51,902 nucleotides of DNA, from contig JAFYYS010000017.1 of NCBI GenBank assembly GCA_017546025.1, positions 1-51,902 of the forward strand, in the 5' to 3' direction. Source of the stretch: Lachnospiraceae bacterium (lineage in GTDB: Bacteria; Bacillota; Clostridia; Lachnospirales; Lachnospiraceae). Both the position numbers and the translations under genes were made by a program. Of this stretch, positions 16,262 to 24,558 are shown piece after piece. The notes below the pieces were generated by a model, which saw only the letters and a program-made list of their open reading frames with translations, was not told the DNA's origin and ran no database searches. How positions within the stretch are numbered: the first letter of the stretch is position 1; each line of letters opens with the position of its first letter.

Positions 16262-17956
16262 TTACTCGTTCTCGGGAAGGGAGAATGCCTCTCCGAGACG
16301 GATGGACGGATTGAAATAATCATCTGTGTAAATGATGACCTCGGGCGTTTCCTTTCTGCAGAACTGAACGCTCTTGCCGTAAAACTTTCCGTTGATATAG
16401 CCGTATGCGATGCGGCAGTAAACGTCTTCCCTGCCGAGGTCTTCGTAGACATAGTGAATCCGCGCGATTTCGTAGGAGCCGGCATAGTAAACCTCACGGA
16501 TGATCTGGCCGGTCTTCGGGTCTTTCTCAGTCGTGTATTGAAGCTTCTTCGGGAAGCCGCCGAGAAGGGTCGGGTTCATCTCAACATAATCGTACGGGAA
16601 ACCGCTCAGATAGAGCATAAGCCGCACACGGTCCGAGCCTTCGTTCATCACCGAAAGGGTCAGATTGTTGACCGAGGCAAATGCATAATCTTCATACCGG
16701 TAAAGATAATAGAACACGTCGCCATTGGTAAAGTTGATGTCGACGCCGCCCTGTCTTTCTACCGGCGAGCCGTTAAAGGCATCTTCAAGAATATAATAGT
16801 CTCCGAGCCACCACTCGCTTCCGTCGTCGAGCTTCCAGTAAAAGTCGAGCGCACCGCCTCCGTACTGGAAGATTGCGTCGGAAAGCTTTCCTTCCGCAAT
16901 GAACTCCCCGAGACCTGCTTCGTTGACGAAATCATTAAAGCTCTCCGTCTGAAAGGCATGTGACAAATCGATATACGGCACATCATAGGGATCTTCCTTC
17001 GACAGGATCTCCTCAAAAGGCTTACCGTAAACGGTTACGACATCCTGCTCACTGACGAGGAACGGCTCCTCTCCTGCCCATTTGGCAGACCAGCTGTTCG
17101 TCGTACAAATCTCCTTCCCGTCCTCCGAGCTCATGATGATATCGTCACCGACAACGAACAGGTTGTACCGTTTTCCGCGCCACATGGAATAATAGGACGG
17201 CACATCTTCGATCGGAAGCTCCTTCTTCTGCACGGCACCGCTCTCGTATGCGTCAAAAGCATCAAGCGTCAGAAGCGTCCCGCAGGGCGCGACATTACTT
17301 TGAATCAGGAACCGGACGCCCGCGATTTCCGCGATGACCTCCTGATTTCCGCTGAACATCGTATATTCCGTAAGGGATACGGTCTCACCGTCCAACAGGC
17401 CGCCGCGTTTCTGCAGAACTCTCTGCAGCCGGTACTGGGGCGTATTGTCCGGGTAGAATTCCTCTTCCGCCGTATCAATCCACGGACAGTACAGGTTGCT
17501 TCGCGCACCGGCGACAACCTTCTTCCCGCCCTGAATCTCATAAAAGATGCTTGTCTCGCCGCGGACCTCCGTATAGAAACGGTACACCTCGGTGCCGGTT
17601 TCATCGTAAACGCTCATGCTGTCAAGAGCGAACGCGCCGTTCACGGTAGAGCTGACCATCCCGGCCGCAACCGTGCTTCCGTCCTGCCGTTTCAGGCAGA
17701 ACTGCGTTTCCTTCGGCTCCCCGAGTTCCATTCTGCGGAAGTAAATATTCTGATACATGGCTTCCTGTGTATCCGCCTCAATCGTCGGGAAGGGATCGGT
17801 CTGCGCAATCGTCGGCGCAGGTGTCGCAACTACGCCCTGCCCGTCAGGCCCAAGATCCTGTTTGGCGGCGCAGGAGGCACAAAAAAAGGAAACAAGAACA
17901 AAAAGCAGACAACAAAACAGTCTGCCGGTCATTCTGTTTCCGATCTGTACGCGCAT
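16262..17956 (-). CDS. Putative lipoprotein of unknown function
   Basis: 564 residues. A basic start, a hydrophobic core and FFCASC give a lipoprotein-type signal with the modified Cys near residue 29. A short Pro/Thr linker (ATPAPTIAQTDPFPT) joins it to a long domain rich in Tyr, Asp and Gly that I do not recognise; it reads like a beta-rich extracellular domain. AAAGGAGG precedes the ATG. The stop lies about 140 bp from the pfp start, so the two may be in one transcript, although pfp also has its own promoter. It may belong to the same broad class of surface lipoproteins as 241-1740. Confidence 0.8.
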   Translation of the reverse strand: MRVQIGNRMTGRLFCCLLFVLVSFFCASCAAKQDLGPDGQGVVATPAPTIAQTDPFPTIEADTQEAMYQNIYFRRMELGEPKETQFCLKRQDGSTVAAGMVSSTVNGAFALDSMSVYDETGTEVYRFYTEVRGETSIFYEIQGGKKVVAGARSNLYCPWIDTAEEEFYPDNTPQYRLQRVLQKRGGLLDGETVSLTEYTMFSGNQEVIAEIAGVRFLIQSNVAPCGTLLTLDAFDAYESGAVQKKELPIEDVPSYYSMWRGKRYNLFVVGDDIIMSSEDGKEICTTNSWSAKWAGEEPFLVSEQDVVTVYGKPFEEILSKEDPYDVPYIDLSHAFQTESFNDFVNEAGLGEFIAEGKLSDAIFQYGGGALDFYWKLDDGSEWWLGDYYILEDAFNGSPVERQGGVDINFTNGDVFYYLYRYEDYAFASVNNLTLSVMNEGSDRVRLMLYLSGFPYDYVEMNPTLLGGFPKKLQYTTEKDPKTGQIIREVYYAGSYEIARIHYVYEDLGREDVYCRIAYGYINGKFYGKSVQFCRKETPEVIIYTDDYFNPSIRLGEAFSLPENE

Positions 17957-18012
17957 GACAATCCTCCTTTCCCCACAAATTCATTGTATCAATTCTTTAT
18001 GACAAATGCAAC

Positions 18013-18046
18013 AAGGAATCCCTCCGCGTCTGCGGAGGGATTCCTT
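18013..18046 (-). terminator. Terminator after tRNA-Ala
   Basis: A perfect 15-bp stem (AAGGAATCCCTCCGC / GCGGAGGGATTCCTT) with a 4-base loop, 8 bases beyond the tRNA 3' end. The tail on the minus strand is only moderately T-rich. Confidence 0.75.
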
Positions 18047-18053
18047 TCAAAGA

Positions 18054-18126
18054 TGGAGCATAGGGGACTTGAACCCCTGACCCCAACACTGCCAGTGTTG
18101 TGCGCTCCCAACTGCGCTAATGCCCC
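18054..18126 (-). tRNA. tRNA-Ala (anticodon GGC)
   Basis: 73 bases fold as a cloverleaf: acceptor GGGGCAT/ATGCTCC with the G3-U70 pair that identifies alanine tRNAs, and anticodon stem CAACA/TGTTG with loop CTGGCAG giving anticodon GGC, which reads GCC and GCU. The T arm contains GGTTCAAGTCC. The discriminator is A and CCA is not encoded. A promoter lies upstream at about 18181-18208 and a terminator follows. Confidence 0.95.
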
Positions 18127-18180
18127 GGGATTAGCAGACGGTACGAACCGTCTGCAATGTTTCTGTTGAAGTACAGTTTA

Positions 18181-18208
18181 TTTTTATCAGAAAAACCGAA
18201 TTTGTCAA
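18181..18208 (-). promoter_or_regulatory. Probable promoter of tRNA-Ala
   Basis: Minus strand TTGACA (18203-18208), 16-bp spacer, TAAAAA (18181-18186). The -35 is perfect and the -10 weak. It lies between the stop of the DUF4230-like gene and the tRNA. Confidence 0.5.
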
Positions 18209-18232
18209 GTACGAAATTCGAAAAAGCCCGAA

Positions 18233-18862
18233 TTATTTGAAGACAATCGTGTAGTCCTTCGAAACGGAAGCGTTCTTCAAAAAGGCCGTGATCACATTTT
18301 CCGCTTCCTTGCGCGCTTCCTCGATGAACTTTTCATTCTTCATCAGCTCTTCGGCCTTCTTGCTCTTCATGCTGCCGAGAAGCAGTGCGTAGTCGCTGAT
18401 CTTGGTTTCGGTGAAGATGGAGTTCTTAATCTCGTATGCCTTGAATTCGTCCTCGAAAATTTCGTTTGAAACGATGAAGACAGGAGGAAGAGTCACGGTA
18501 ACGGTCTTCTCTTCTTCATTCACTTCAAACTCGACCTTTGAAAGAACAATGCCCGCGCTGATGGCACCCTTGTAGGTAAATACGACTTTGTCGGTCGTCA
18601 GCGGAATCTTTGCACCGAGCAGTTCCTTGTAGTTTTCAAAGGTGTCCATATCGGTGTAGTAGTACCGCTGGGTGATCAGGTCGCCCGCCGGCTGCAGAAT
18701 CTCTTCAATTGTCTTGACGTCAAGCGTGCTCTTCTCCTCGACGGAATCAGCGACCTTCTGCAGGATGGACTTCTTCTCGCCGCCTGCAAGCTTCGCGCCG
18801 ACCACGCCGCCGACAAGTCCCATCAGGACAAGCGCCGCCACAATAAAACCAACCTTCTTCAT
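18233..18862 (-). CDS. DUF4230-like membrane-anchored protein
   Basis: 209 residues. An N-terminal hydrophobic segment (about 3-25, Gly-rich) anchors it, with the rest probably outside. The body (LITQRYYYTDMDTFENY, GAISAGIVLSKVEFEVNEEEKTVTV, LPPVFIVSNEI) matches the pattern of DUF4230 proteins, whose function is unknown; the assignment is from memory. The C-terminal third is helical and charged. GGAGGAG precedes the ATG. It stands alone ahead of tRNA-Ala. Confidence 0.75.
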   Translation of the reverse strand: MKKVGFIVAALVLMGLVGGVVGAKLAGGEKKSILQKVADSVEEKSTLDVKTIEEILQPAGDLITQRYYYTDMDTFENYKELLGAKIPLTTDKVVFTYKGAISAGIVLSKVEFEVNEEEKTVTVTLPPVFIVSNEIFEDEFKAYEIKNSIFTETKISDYALLLGSMKSKKAEELMKNEKFIEEARKEAENVITAFLKNASVSKDYTIVFK

Positions 18863-19010
18863 GAATTCTCCTCCTTATATGATATGCCGGGCGAGGGGTG
18901 CCCGGACTCCGATGGTTGCGTTTCGTAAACATGACTTACATGATGAGTCTAACATATTGAATTTCATTTTTCAACAGGCACGATTCGGCGCAACATTCAT
19001 AAACATGAAA

Positions 19011-19051
19011 AATGAAAGACTATCCGACAAAAAATCGGACAGTCTTTCATT
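19011..19051 (-). terminator. Terminator of the DegV gene
   Basis: A long stem AATGAAAGACT/AGTCTTTCATT continued by TCCGA/TCGGA, with an A-rich loop. On the minus strand it is followed by TTTTTC. It is 23 bp after the stop at 19075. Confidence 0.85.
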
Positions 19052-19074
19052 TTAAACCTTTGGGAAGGAGTAAT

Positions 19075-20067
19075 CTACTGGATGTTTTTCTGCATGGTGA
19101 CATGCTCCGGGGAAAGGATGCGGTCGAGCTTCTCTCCGGTCCGGTTCAGAATCGAACGGCCGACGCCGCTTAATGCGCCGGTGAGCTCGCGGTCCTTGCC
19201 GACGAAGAACAGTGCAATCGTGTCGGGGCCTACATGGCTTCCCGTGCACGTATCGTAGGTTGTATTGATGAATCCCCTCACTTTGATTTTCTCGGTGATG
19301 CGCTCCATGATGTAAAGCGACTCCTCGTACGCGTCAGCGTGCGCGATGCCGAGAATCTGCTCCTCGGGATTGACAACGTTGTCGCACACAAGGTTGATCA
19401 GCGTATTGAGGGACGCCTTGCGGCCGTGGCACTTCTTGTACTGCACGATATGGCCGTCCTTGTCGCCGCGAAGAATCGGGCGGATGCTTAACGTATTGCC
19501 GATCAACGCGGACGTCTTTGAAATCCGGCCGGTACGGCACAGGTACTTCAAATCGGCAACGGTGAAGATGCCGTTCATTCTCGGAACGCAATCCTCCACG
19601 GTGTCCGCAGTCTCGTCAACGTCCTTGCCCTGCGCGCGGAGCTCTGCTCCGTAAATCGCCAGGATGCCGGTCGCGAGCGACGCGTTCTTCGTATCAATGA
19701 CGCGGATGCGGCGCTCCGGGAACTCCTCGGAAACCATATCCTTCGCGATGCGGCAGGAATTGAATGTGCCGCTGATGCCCGAGCTGATGGTCAGGCACAA
19801 AACGTCCTCGCCGGCCTCGGCAGCCCTTCTGAAAGCTTCCGCAAACTCGCCGATGCTGATGAGTCCGGTCTTCACGGTAAGACCGTTCCGCATCGAATCG
19901 TAAAACTCTTTGCCGCGGGCGCGCTCCTGCTCGGGGGTGAGCCCCGGTACATAGCAGGTAACGTTCTGCCCTTCTACATAATTGACAAATGACAGCACTT
20001 CGATTCCGTACTGCTCCGCCGACTCAGCCGGCAGATTGGCACCGGAATCCACGAAAATTCTGAACAT
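19075..20067 (-). CDS. DegV-family fatty-acid-binding protein
   Basis: 330 residues. FVDSGANLP (4-12) and LTISSGISGTFNS (about 91-103) are the conserved DegV motifs that hold the fatty acid carboxylate; IDTKNASLATGI and TVADLKYLCRTGRIS follow in the usual order. DegV proteins bind fatty acids and, as FakB, present them to FakA for phosphorylation; no fakA lies here. The protein has about 40 residues more than typical members at the C-terminus (TGALSGVGRSILNRTG onwards). AGGAG precedes the ATG. It has a near-perfect promoter with an embedded palindrome (20179-20207) and about 110 bases of leader containing hairpins. Confidence 0.9.
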   Translation of the reverse strand: MFRIFVDSGANLPAESAEQYGIEVLSFVNYVEGQNVTCYVPGLTPEQERARGKEFYDSMRNGLTVKTGLISIGEFAEAFRRAAEAGEDVLCLTISSGISGTFNSCRIAKDMVSEEFPERRIRVIDTKNASLATGILAIYGAELRAQGKDVDETADTVEDCVPRMNGIFTVADLKYLCRTGRISKTSALIGNTLSIRPILRGDKDGHIVQYKKCHGRKASLNTLINLVCDNVVNPEEQILGIAHADAYEESLYIMERITEKIKVRGFINTTYDTCTGSHVGPDTIALFFVGKDRELTGALSGVGRSILNRTGEKLDRILSPEHVTMQKNIQ

Positions 20068-20178
20068 GAAAACTCTCCTATAACTGACAGACAGGTCCTT
20101 CCGCCGAAGCCTCAGCTTCGCGGAGGAAAATACAACTACGTCTTGACTTCATCTCCAACTGTTGAAGTCTACGTTATC

Positions 20179-20207
20179 ATTATACATAGTATTCAATACT
20201 ATGTCAA
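20179..20207 (-). promoter_or_regulatory. Consensus promoter with a palindromic operator, DegV gene
   Basis: Minus strand TTGACA (20202-20207), exactly 17 bp, TATAAT (20179-20184): both hexamers are perfect. The spacer is filled by a palindrome with arms ACATAGTATT and AATACTATGT around one base (20184-20204). Such a site would be tightly repressible; a PadR- or TetR-like protein is possible but none is encoded next to it. Confidence 0.8.
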
Positions 20208-20215
20208 GGATTAAT

Positions 20216-20245
20216 AAAAACCTCCGCGATATTTCACGCGGAGGT
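20216..20245 (-). terminator. Terminator of the five-gene methyltransferase operon
   Basis: Stem ACCTCCGCG/CGCGGAGGT (20220-20245) followed on the minus strand by TTTTTATT, 16 bp past the stop of the histidine phosphatase gene. Confidence 0.85.
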
Positions 20246-20260
20246 CACATTTTCCTATGT

Positions 20261-20863
20261 TTATAACAGCCGGATCAGCCTGCAGTTTTCAATGCCTGTC
20301 TTCCAGAAATCCTTCGTCGGGAGCTCCCAGACGTTGCAGATCATGCTCATGTTCATGGCGCCGTGTCCGACGATCAGCACGTTCTTCCCTTCCTCAAGAA
20401 GCGGCACGACAACCTCACGGTAGAAGGAGCCTGTGCGCGCGAGAAGCTCGGTCACATTTTCCCCGCCGGGAACGGCTGTGGTGTACTCTTCCGGGTGGAA
20501 GAAGAACTCGTTCACCGGACAGTCTGGAATCTGAAAGCTGTTCGCGATGCCCTCGTACTCGCCGAAGGCAACCTCCTTCAGCCGGTCGTCAAAATGAATC
20601 GGCACATCGCGGCCGGAAAGCAAAAGCTCTGCGGTCTCCTTCGCCCGAACAAGCGGCGAGCACCAGCACACGTCAAACGGCACGTCCGCATAACGCTTTC
20701 CGGCCTCCTTGGCCATCTCGCGTCCCGTATCGTTAAGCGGGATGTCGGTCTGCCCCTGCAGGCGCTTCTGATCGTTCCAGTCGGTTCTGCCGTGGCGCAT
20801 GATGTAAAGCGTGCCGTAATCTTCGGAGACGCCAAGCTTTTCACGCATTTCTTCTGCTGTCAT
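20261..20863 (-). CDS. Histidine phosphatase family protein (phosphoglycerate mutase-like)
   Basis: 200 residues. IMRHGRTDWN (21-30) carries the phosphorylated His, EVAFGEYEG the conserved Glu, and VGHGAMN the second His. Members remove phosphate from sugars, nucleotides or small molecules; sequence alone does not set the substrate. It is the last gene of the operon, 27 bp after the kinase-GNAT fusion, with AAGGAAAG before the ATG. Close association with a P-loop kinase-like domain suggests a phosphorylation/dephosphorylation pair, which is an inference. Confidence 0.85.
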   Translation of the reverse strand: MTAEEMREKLGVSEDYGTLYIMRHGRTDWNDQKRLQGQTDIPLNDTGREMAKEAGKRYADVPFDVCWCSPLVRAKETAELLLSGRDVPIHFDDRLKEVAFGEYEGIANSFQIPDCPVNEFFFHPEEYTTAVPGGENVTELLARTGSFYREVVVPLLEEGKNVLIVGHGAMNMSMICNVWELPTKDFWKTGIENCRLIRLL

Positions 20864-20890
20864 AGGTTCTCTTTCCTTACTGTATGTTGG

Positions 20891-21943
20891 TCATTCCGAC
20901 TTCCGCTCGTACATCACAAGCGTCATCCTGTCGTTGACGACTTCTTCCTCGCCGGTGCGGGCGAAACCGCATTTTTCATAGAGATGGCAGTTGCGCTTTT
21001 CCTGCTTGATTGTGTCAAGCTTCCACGTCTTCACCTCGGGATGCATGGCAAATGCCCGCTGAATCGCCGCATAGCCGTACCCGCGGTTCTGGTACCGGGG
21101 CAGGATGAAAATCGGGCTGATGTACATCGTGTCCTCTTCCGAATCCTTCCGGCCGATGTTGATGGCGCCGACTCTGGCCCCCGCAACGCAGATGAAATAG
21201 TAGGTGCGGCTCGGAAGGGCCGCGCGTCTTCTGATGCGCTCAACCGGCTCAATCGCGGGCGAACCTTCATCATGATACACCTCATAAAGCGGCATGAAGC
21301 TCTCGACCTGCATCGTGTGCAGCTGCTCGATTTCATCGTCGCGGACCGGGTCGAAATATACCTGATCGACAATGCGCTTCGGGTTCGGATCGCCGAAATT
21401 GAAGTGATCCTTGATCATCTTCGCGACGACATCAGGCTCAAGATTCGTGTTGTCAATCCGCAGGTAATTCGGGAAACTAAGCTCGCCCTCAAGGCTCTCG
21501 AGACGGTACTTTGTCTCCTCCCTGAGAATCCGGTCGTCTGAGATCAGAAGATCCCGCTTTGACGCCTTATTAAGGAGCCGGTTCTCGGTCCGGTTCCGCT
21601 CAAGCCGCACCGCACGGTCGGCCACAAGCTCGACGTAGTAGGCGGTTCCGCCGGTCGCCTCGAATTTGTCGGCAACGCCCTTAATATAATCCCAATCCGA
21701 CTGCATGTCAAATGCCCACATGTAAGTGAAGATCATGCCCTTGAAATCCGACTGCAGAAAGGCCTCAAAAATGTCTTCCCGAAGCTTGTTGATCAGCGTG
21801 TTCTCGCGCTTTCCGTAAAGCTCAAGCACGGGCTCTATGGTCATATGGTTGTGGAACAGGCGGAAGTCGGTAATCTTCATAAGCTCCTGCCCGACTGTCA
21901 TCTTGCCGACAGCGCCTGACCCGATTAAAAAGATGATATCCAT
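20891..21943 (-). CDS. P-loop kinase-like and GNAT acetyltransferase fusion
   Basis: 350 residues from the ATG at 21943, chosen because GAGGAAA lies 8 bases upstream; the ATG ten codons earlier has no site. The N-terminal domain (1-185) has a P-loop GSGAVGKMT (8-16) and the Arg-rich lid (VRLERNRTENR) of small-molecule or nucleoside kinases. The C-terminal domain (about 200-350) is GNAT: IFILPRYQNRGYGYAAIQRAF is the acetyl-CoA loop and NCHLYEKCGF the last strand. The protein may phosphorylate and acetylate related substrates, as bifunctional drug-modifying enzymes do; no known resistance family is recognised. It is the fourth gene of the operon. Confidence 0.8.
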   Translation of the reverse strand: MDIIFLIGSGAVGKMTVGQELMKITDFRLFHNHMTIEPVLELYGKRENTLINKLREDIFEAFLQSDFKGMIFTYMWAFDMQSDWDYIKGVADKFEATGGTAYYVELVADRAVRLERNRTENRLLNKASKRDLLISDDRILREETKYRLESLEGELSFPNYLRIDNTNLEPDVVAKMIKDHFNFGDPNPKRIVDQVYFDPVRDDEIEQLHTMQVESFMPLYEVYHDEGSPAIEPVERIRRRAALPSRTYYFICVAGARVGAINIGRKDSEEDTMYISPIFILPRYQNRGYGYAAIQRAFAMHPEVKTWKLDTIKQEKRNCHLYEKCGFARTGEEEVVNDRMTLVMYERKSE

Positions 21944-21976
21944 GTCATTTTCCTCAATAATGTTTTTTGGCAAATG

Positions 21977-23074
21977 CTACGCAAAGACGATCAGCGGAAT
22001 CAGCATTTCGTCCTCCGTCAGGCTTCCGTGGTTCGAAACAAACCGCTTTTCGCCGTAGTAGAAGACGGTCAAATCGCCGGTCGCAACCGCGAGATAATCA
22101 CCGAGCATCGCGCGGAACAGCGGGTGCGGCGTGCCGGTTCCCATCAGTTTCTTTTCGATGACTTCCTCTGCAGGCATCAGGATGAAGCGGTCGCCGAACA
22201 GGCGGTTCCACTCCTTCACGAAGAATTCCTTCCTGTCTTCTTTTAAGAAGAGGTTGAGCACTCTCGGCTCAAGCGTCGGCAGGCGCTTTAAGCAGTCCAT
22301 GAGCTGCGGATAATTCTGCAGCACGGCATATTCCGTATCGAGATGGCCGTGGTCCGCGGTGACGATGACAAGCGTGTCGGTAAGCTCTGCTGCCAGCCCG
22401 CTGATCTGCTGCTCCATATAAAGGAGCGCCTCGTGCACCGACTCCGCGCCGCAGCCGTCACGGTGCAGCAGGCCGTCGGGATTGTTCCAGTAAACGTAAA
22501 TGTAATGCTCTCCGGGCTCCGCGCAGTCTCTTCTCGCACGGTCGCACATATCGCGGATGTCGTCGGTCTTCGGCTCCCAGAACGGCGCGTACATGACAGC
22601 GCTCTTGCCGAGCTTCTGAATCTTTTCGATGATGCTTTCAAACGGGGTATAGGTGCGCGGCACATCGTAGTCTGCCGCGGGTTCGTCGGTGCCCTGCACC
22701 AGGTTATAAAAGCAGGTGACGTTCTTATCAATCTGCGGATAATAGTTGTCCCAGCCGAGCCAGCCGTGTTCGCACGGCTGCTGCCCCGACATCATCGAGG
22801 TGGTTGCCGCAACCGTTGTCGAAAGAAACGTCGAGGTGTAGATGCCTCTGAGATTCTTTCGAAACGGGCCGTCCTCCTGAAGATGACGTTCCACGATTGC
22901 CTTGCCCATGCCGTCGAGCAGGAATACGACAACGTTCCGGTACTCCTCCTTCAGACAGGCGTCAGCCATCGGAAGGGTGTCGCCGGCAGGCTCCCCGCCG
23001 AAGTGTTTCACAATCGAATTCGGCAGGTTGGCAATGCAGTTTTTGTAGTCCGGATAAACCAGTTTATGATTCAT
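21977..23074 (-). CDS. Alkaline phosphatase-superfamily phosphodiesterase/pyrophosphatase
   Basis: 365 residues of the type I phosphodiesterase/nucleotide pyrophosphatase class. VVFLLDGMGKAI (about 48-59) gives the first metal Asp; STTVAATTSMMSG carries the nucleophilic Thr; NNPDGLLHRDG, VTADHGHLDT and FVSNHGSLTEDEM supply further metal ligands in the usual order. There is no signal peptide, so it is cytosolic. It would hydrolyse a phosphodiester or pyrophosphate of unknown identity. AGGAG precedes the ATG. It lies 25 bp after the methyltransferase and 33 bp before the kinase-GNAT gene. Confidence 0.85.
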   Translation of the reverse strand: MNHKLVYPDYKNCIANLPNSIVKHFGGEPAGDTLPMADACLKEEYRNVVVFLLDGMGKAIVERHLQEDGPFRKNLRGIYTSTFLSTTVAATTSMMSGQQPCEHGWLGWDNYYPQIDKNVTCFYNLVQGTDEPAADYDVPRTYTPFESIIEKIQKLGKSAVMYAPFWEPKTDDIRDMCDRARRDCAEPGEHYIYVYWNNPDGLLHRDGCGAESVHEALLYMEQQISGLAAELTDTLVIVTADHGHLDTEYAVLQNYPQLMDCLKRLPTLEPRVLNLFLKEDRKEFFVKEWNRLFGDRFILMPAEEVIEKKLMGTGTPHPLFRAMLGDYLAVATGDLTVFYYGEKRFVSNHGSLTEDEMLIPLIVFA

Positions 23075-23099
23075 TGGGGTTCGCTCCTAAAATCGTTTC

Positions 23100-23891
23100 T
23101 CATTTTCCTTTTTTGCAGATGTACAGAAGGTGGTTCGTCATGCCGAGCAGCTCGCGCTTCTCGCAGACGGCCAGGTACCATTTTTTGAAGGCTTCGAAGT
23201 CCTCGTCCGTGATCTCGAAATCGCCGCGTTCCTCGACCGATTCGAGCATGCCGTCGACGCCGGCGGTCGTAATCCACGTGACCGGCTTCGCCTCGAACAG
23301 GGCCTCAAATTCCGGCACCTCATAGCCGGTGAACAGCTGCTCCTTGAAATGCCTGATCCGGTAATCGGCGGTGAAGTTCTCCTCCTCGCCCGCAGCCCAG
23401 TTGCCCTGCAGATAGTTTGCATACATGATACCATAAACCGAGATAAATGCGAAGAGGATTGCGCCGCCCGGCTTAGTGACGCGGATTACCTCATCAATCG
23501 CTTTGTTGATTTCGGCCCCGTCGTACAGATGGTACATCGGACCGAAGACGAGCGACACATCAAATGTGTCGTCCGCAAAGCGGGAGAGATCCGTCGCGTC
23601 GCCCTGTAAGGGCACAATGCCTGCGACGCCTTCACAGTTGCGGCGGAGCACCGCAACGTTGCTCTCGACGAGCTCGACGGCAGTGACCTCCATCCCTTCC
23701 TTCGCTAATGCAACGGAATACCGACCGGTGCCGGCCCCCACCTCGAGCACCTTCGATCCTTCCCGTGCAAACTTATGAATATACGCCATCGTTGTGGCGA
23801 ACTCCAACTGCCCGTGCCGGCTTCTTGTAAGCCGATCGTCCTCGTGGCAGGCGTCGTAAAAACTGCTGATGATTTCCTGTCTGGTTTCCAT
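23100..23891 (-). CDS. SAM-dependent methyltransferase (class I)
   Basis: 263 residues from the ATG at 23891, 8 bp after the previous stop; an upstream-open frame reaches into that gene and is not used. VLEVGAGTGRYS (48-59) is motif I; VTAVELVESN ends strand 2 with its acidic residue; GDATDLSRFADDTFDVSLVFGPMYHL is motif II-IV; VTKPGGAILFAFISVYG is the post-II strand. The YDACHEDDRLTRSRHGQLEF start is typical of small-molecule methyltransferases in Firmicutes. The substrate is unknown. It is the second gene of the five-gene operon. Confidence 0.85.
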   Translation of the reverse strand: METRQEIISSFYDACHEDDRLTRSRHGQLEFATTMAYIHKFAREGSKVLEVGAGTGRYSVALAKEGMEVTAVELVESNVAVLRRNCEGVAGIVPLQGDATDLSRFADDTFDVSLVFGPMYHLYDGAEINKAIDEVIRVTKPGGAILFAFISVYGIMYANYLQGNWAAGEEENFTADYRIRHFKEQLFTGYEVPEFEALFEAKPVTWITTAGVDGMLESVEERGDFEITDEDFEAFKKWYLAVCEKRELLGMTNHLLYICKKGK

Positions 23892-23899
23892 AATCTGCC

Positions 23900-24310
23900 T
23901 CACTCTTCCAACGGTTTCGTCACTATCCTGACTTCCGGATTCTGTCCCTTGACCGCAATCTGGAAGTCGTCCTCGTAGACAACCTCTCCCGGTATTTCGT
24001 CGCATTCAGAGATGAAAAATGCGACGCCGTATTTCGCTCCCATCGCGCGGTAAAAGGTCATCTGCCGCCAGATGTCGTTGCCCTGTTCGGTATCCTTGAA
24101 CCAGGTCACCGCGCCGTCCGGGTTGCCCGCCTCGTAATACGGCGGAAGCGGCAGGGCCTCCTCAAAATACTTGCGGTTTCGCCAATACTCCGCAGTCTCC
24201 TCTTCGGTTGTCACGCCTGCTTCGATCAGCTTCCAGACCGCGGTGAAAATGCCGCGGGGCTGCTTCGTAAGCCAGGCATTTTCATCGGTGTGAACACGGT
24301 AATACTTCAT
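23900..24310 (-). CDS. Conserved-looking protein of unknown function, operon start
   Basis: 136 residues, cytosolic, not recognised. It is rich in Trp, Tyr and acidic residues (ETAEYWRNRKYFEEALPLPPYYE; GAVTWFKDTEQGNDIWRQMTFY). GGAGGAAG lies 7 bases before the ATG. The methyltransferase starts 8 bp downstream, so the two are translated together. Immediately upstream is an intrinsic terminator (24343-24382) and a 36-codon ORF, so expression probably depends on read-through of that terminator. Confidence 0.75.
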   Translation of the reverse strand: MKYYRVHTDENAWLTKQPRGIFTAVWKLIEAGVTTEEETAEYWRNRKYFEEALPLPPYYEAGNPDGAVTWFKDTEQGNDIWRQMTFYRAMGAKYGVAFFISECDEIPGEVVYEDDFQIAVKGQNPEVRIVTKPLEE

Positions 24311-24342
24311 ATTGCAACTTCCTCCTCACATAATCCATCGGA

Positions 24343-24382
24343 TAAAAAAATAACCGCCTACCCAAAACAGGATAGACGGTTA
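24343..24382 (-). terminator. Terminator between the 36-codon ORF and the operon
   Basis: The stem AACCGTCTATCC / GGGTAGGCGGTT (minus strand, one or two mismatches; hairpin 24350-24382) is followed by seven T. Only about 33 bases separate the T run from the start codon at 24310, with no good promoter in them, so this may act as an attenuator for the operon. Confidence 0.75.
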
Positions 24383-24413
24383 TGATATGCCGATTCGATG
24401 TTATTCCGAAACT

Positions 24414-24524
24414 CTATTCTGCTCTGTGACTCGAATTTTTGCGTACGTTATGAGAACCATTCACGTGATAGACGTTAACGGTATCAGAATAAGCGTATTC
24501 AATTCGATTCACATTCTGAAGCAT
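24414..24524 (-). CDS. 36-residue small ORF, leader peptide or small protein
   Basis: ATG at 24524 follows AAAGGAG with a spacing of 9, and the frame runs 36 codons to TAG at 24414. A perfect -35 and good -10 lie just upstream (24559-24587) and a terminator follows. The peptide begins MLQNVNRIEYAYSD and is rich in Asn, His, Ser and Val, ending in KNSSHRAE; it has no signal or membrane segment. Six Asn codons are scattered and not in a run, so classic amino-acid attenuation is not obvious. It is either an independent small protein or a leader peptide for the five-gene operon. Confidence 0.7.
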   Translation of the reverse strand: MLQNVNRIEYAYSDTVNVYHVNGSHNVRKNSSHRAE

Positions 24525-24558
24525 GAATAGAAACTCCTTTCGGAAAAATATTGGGCTT

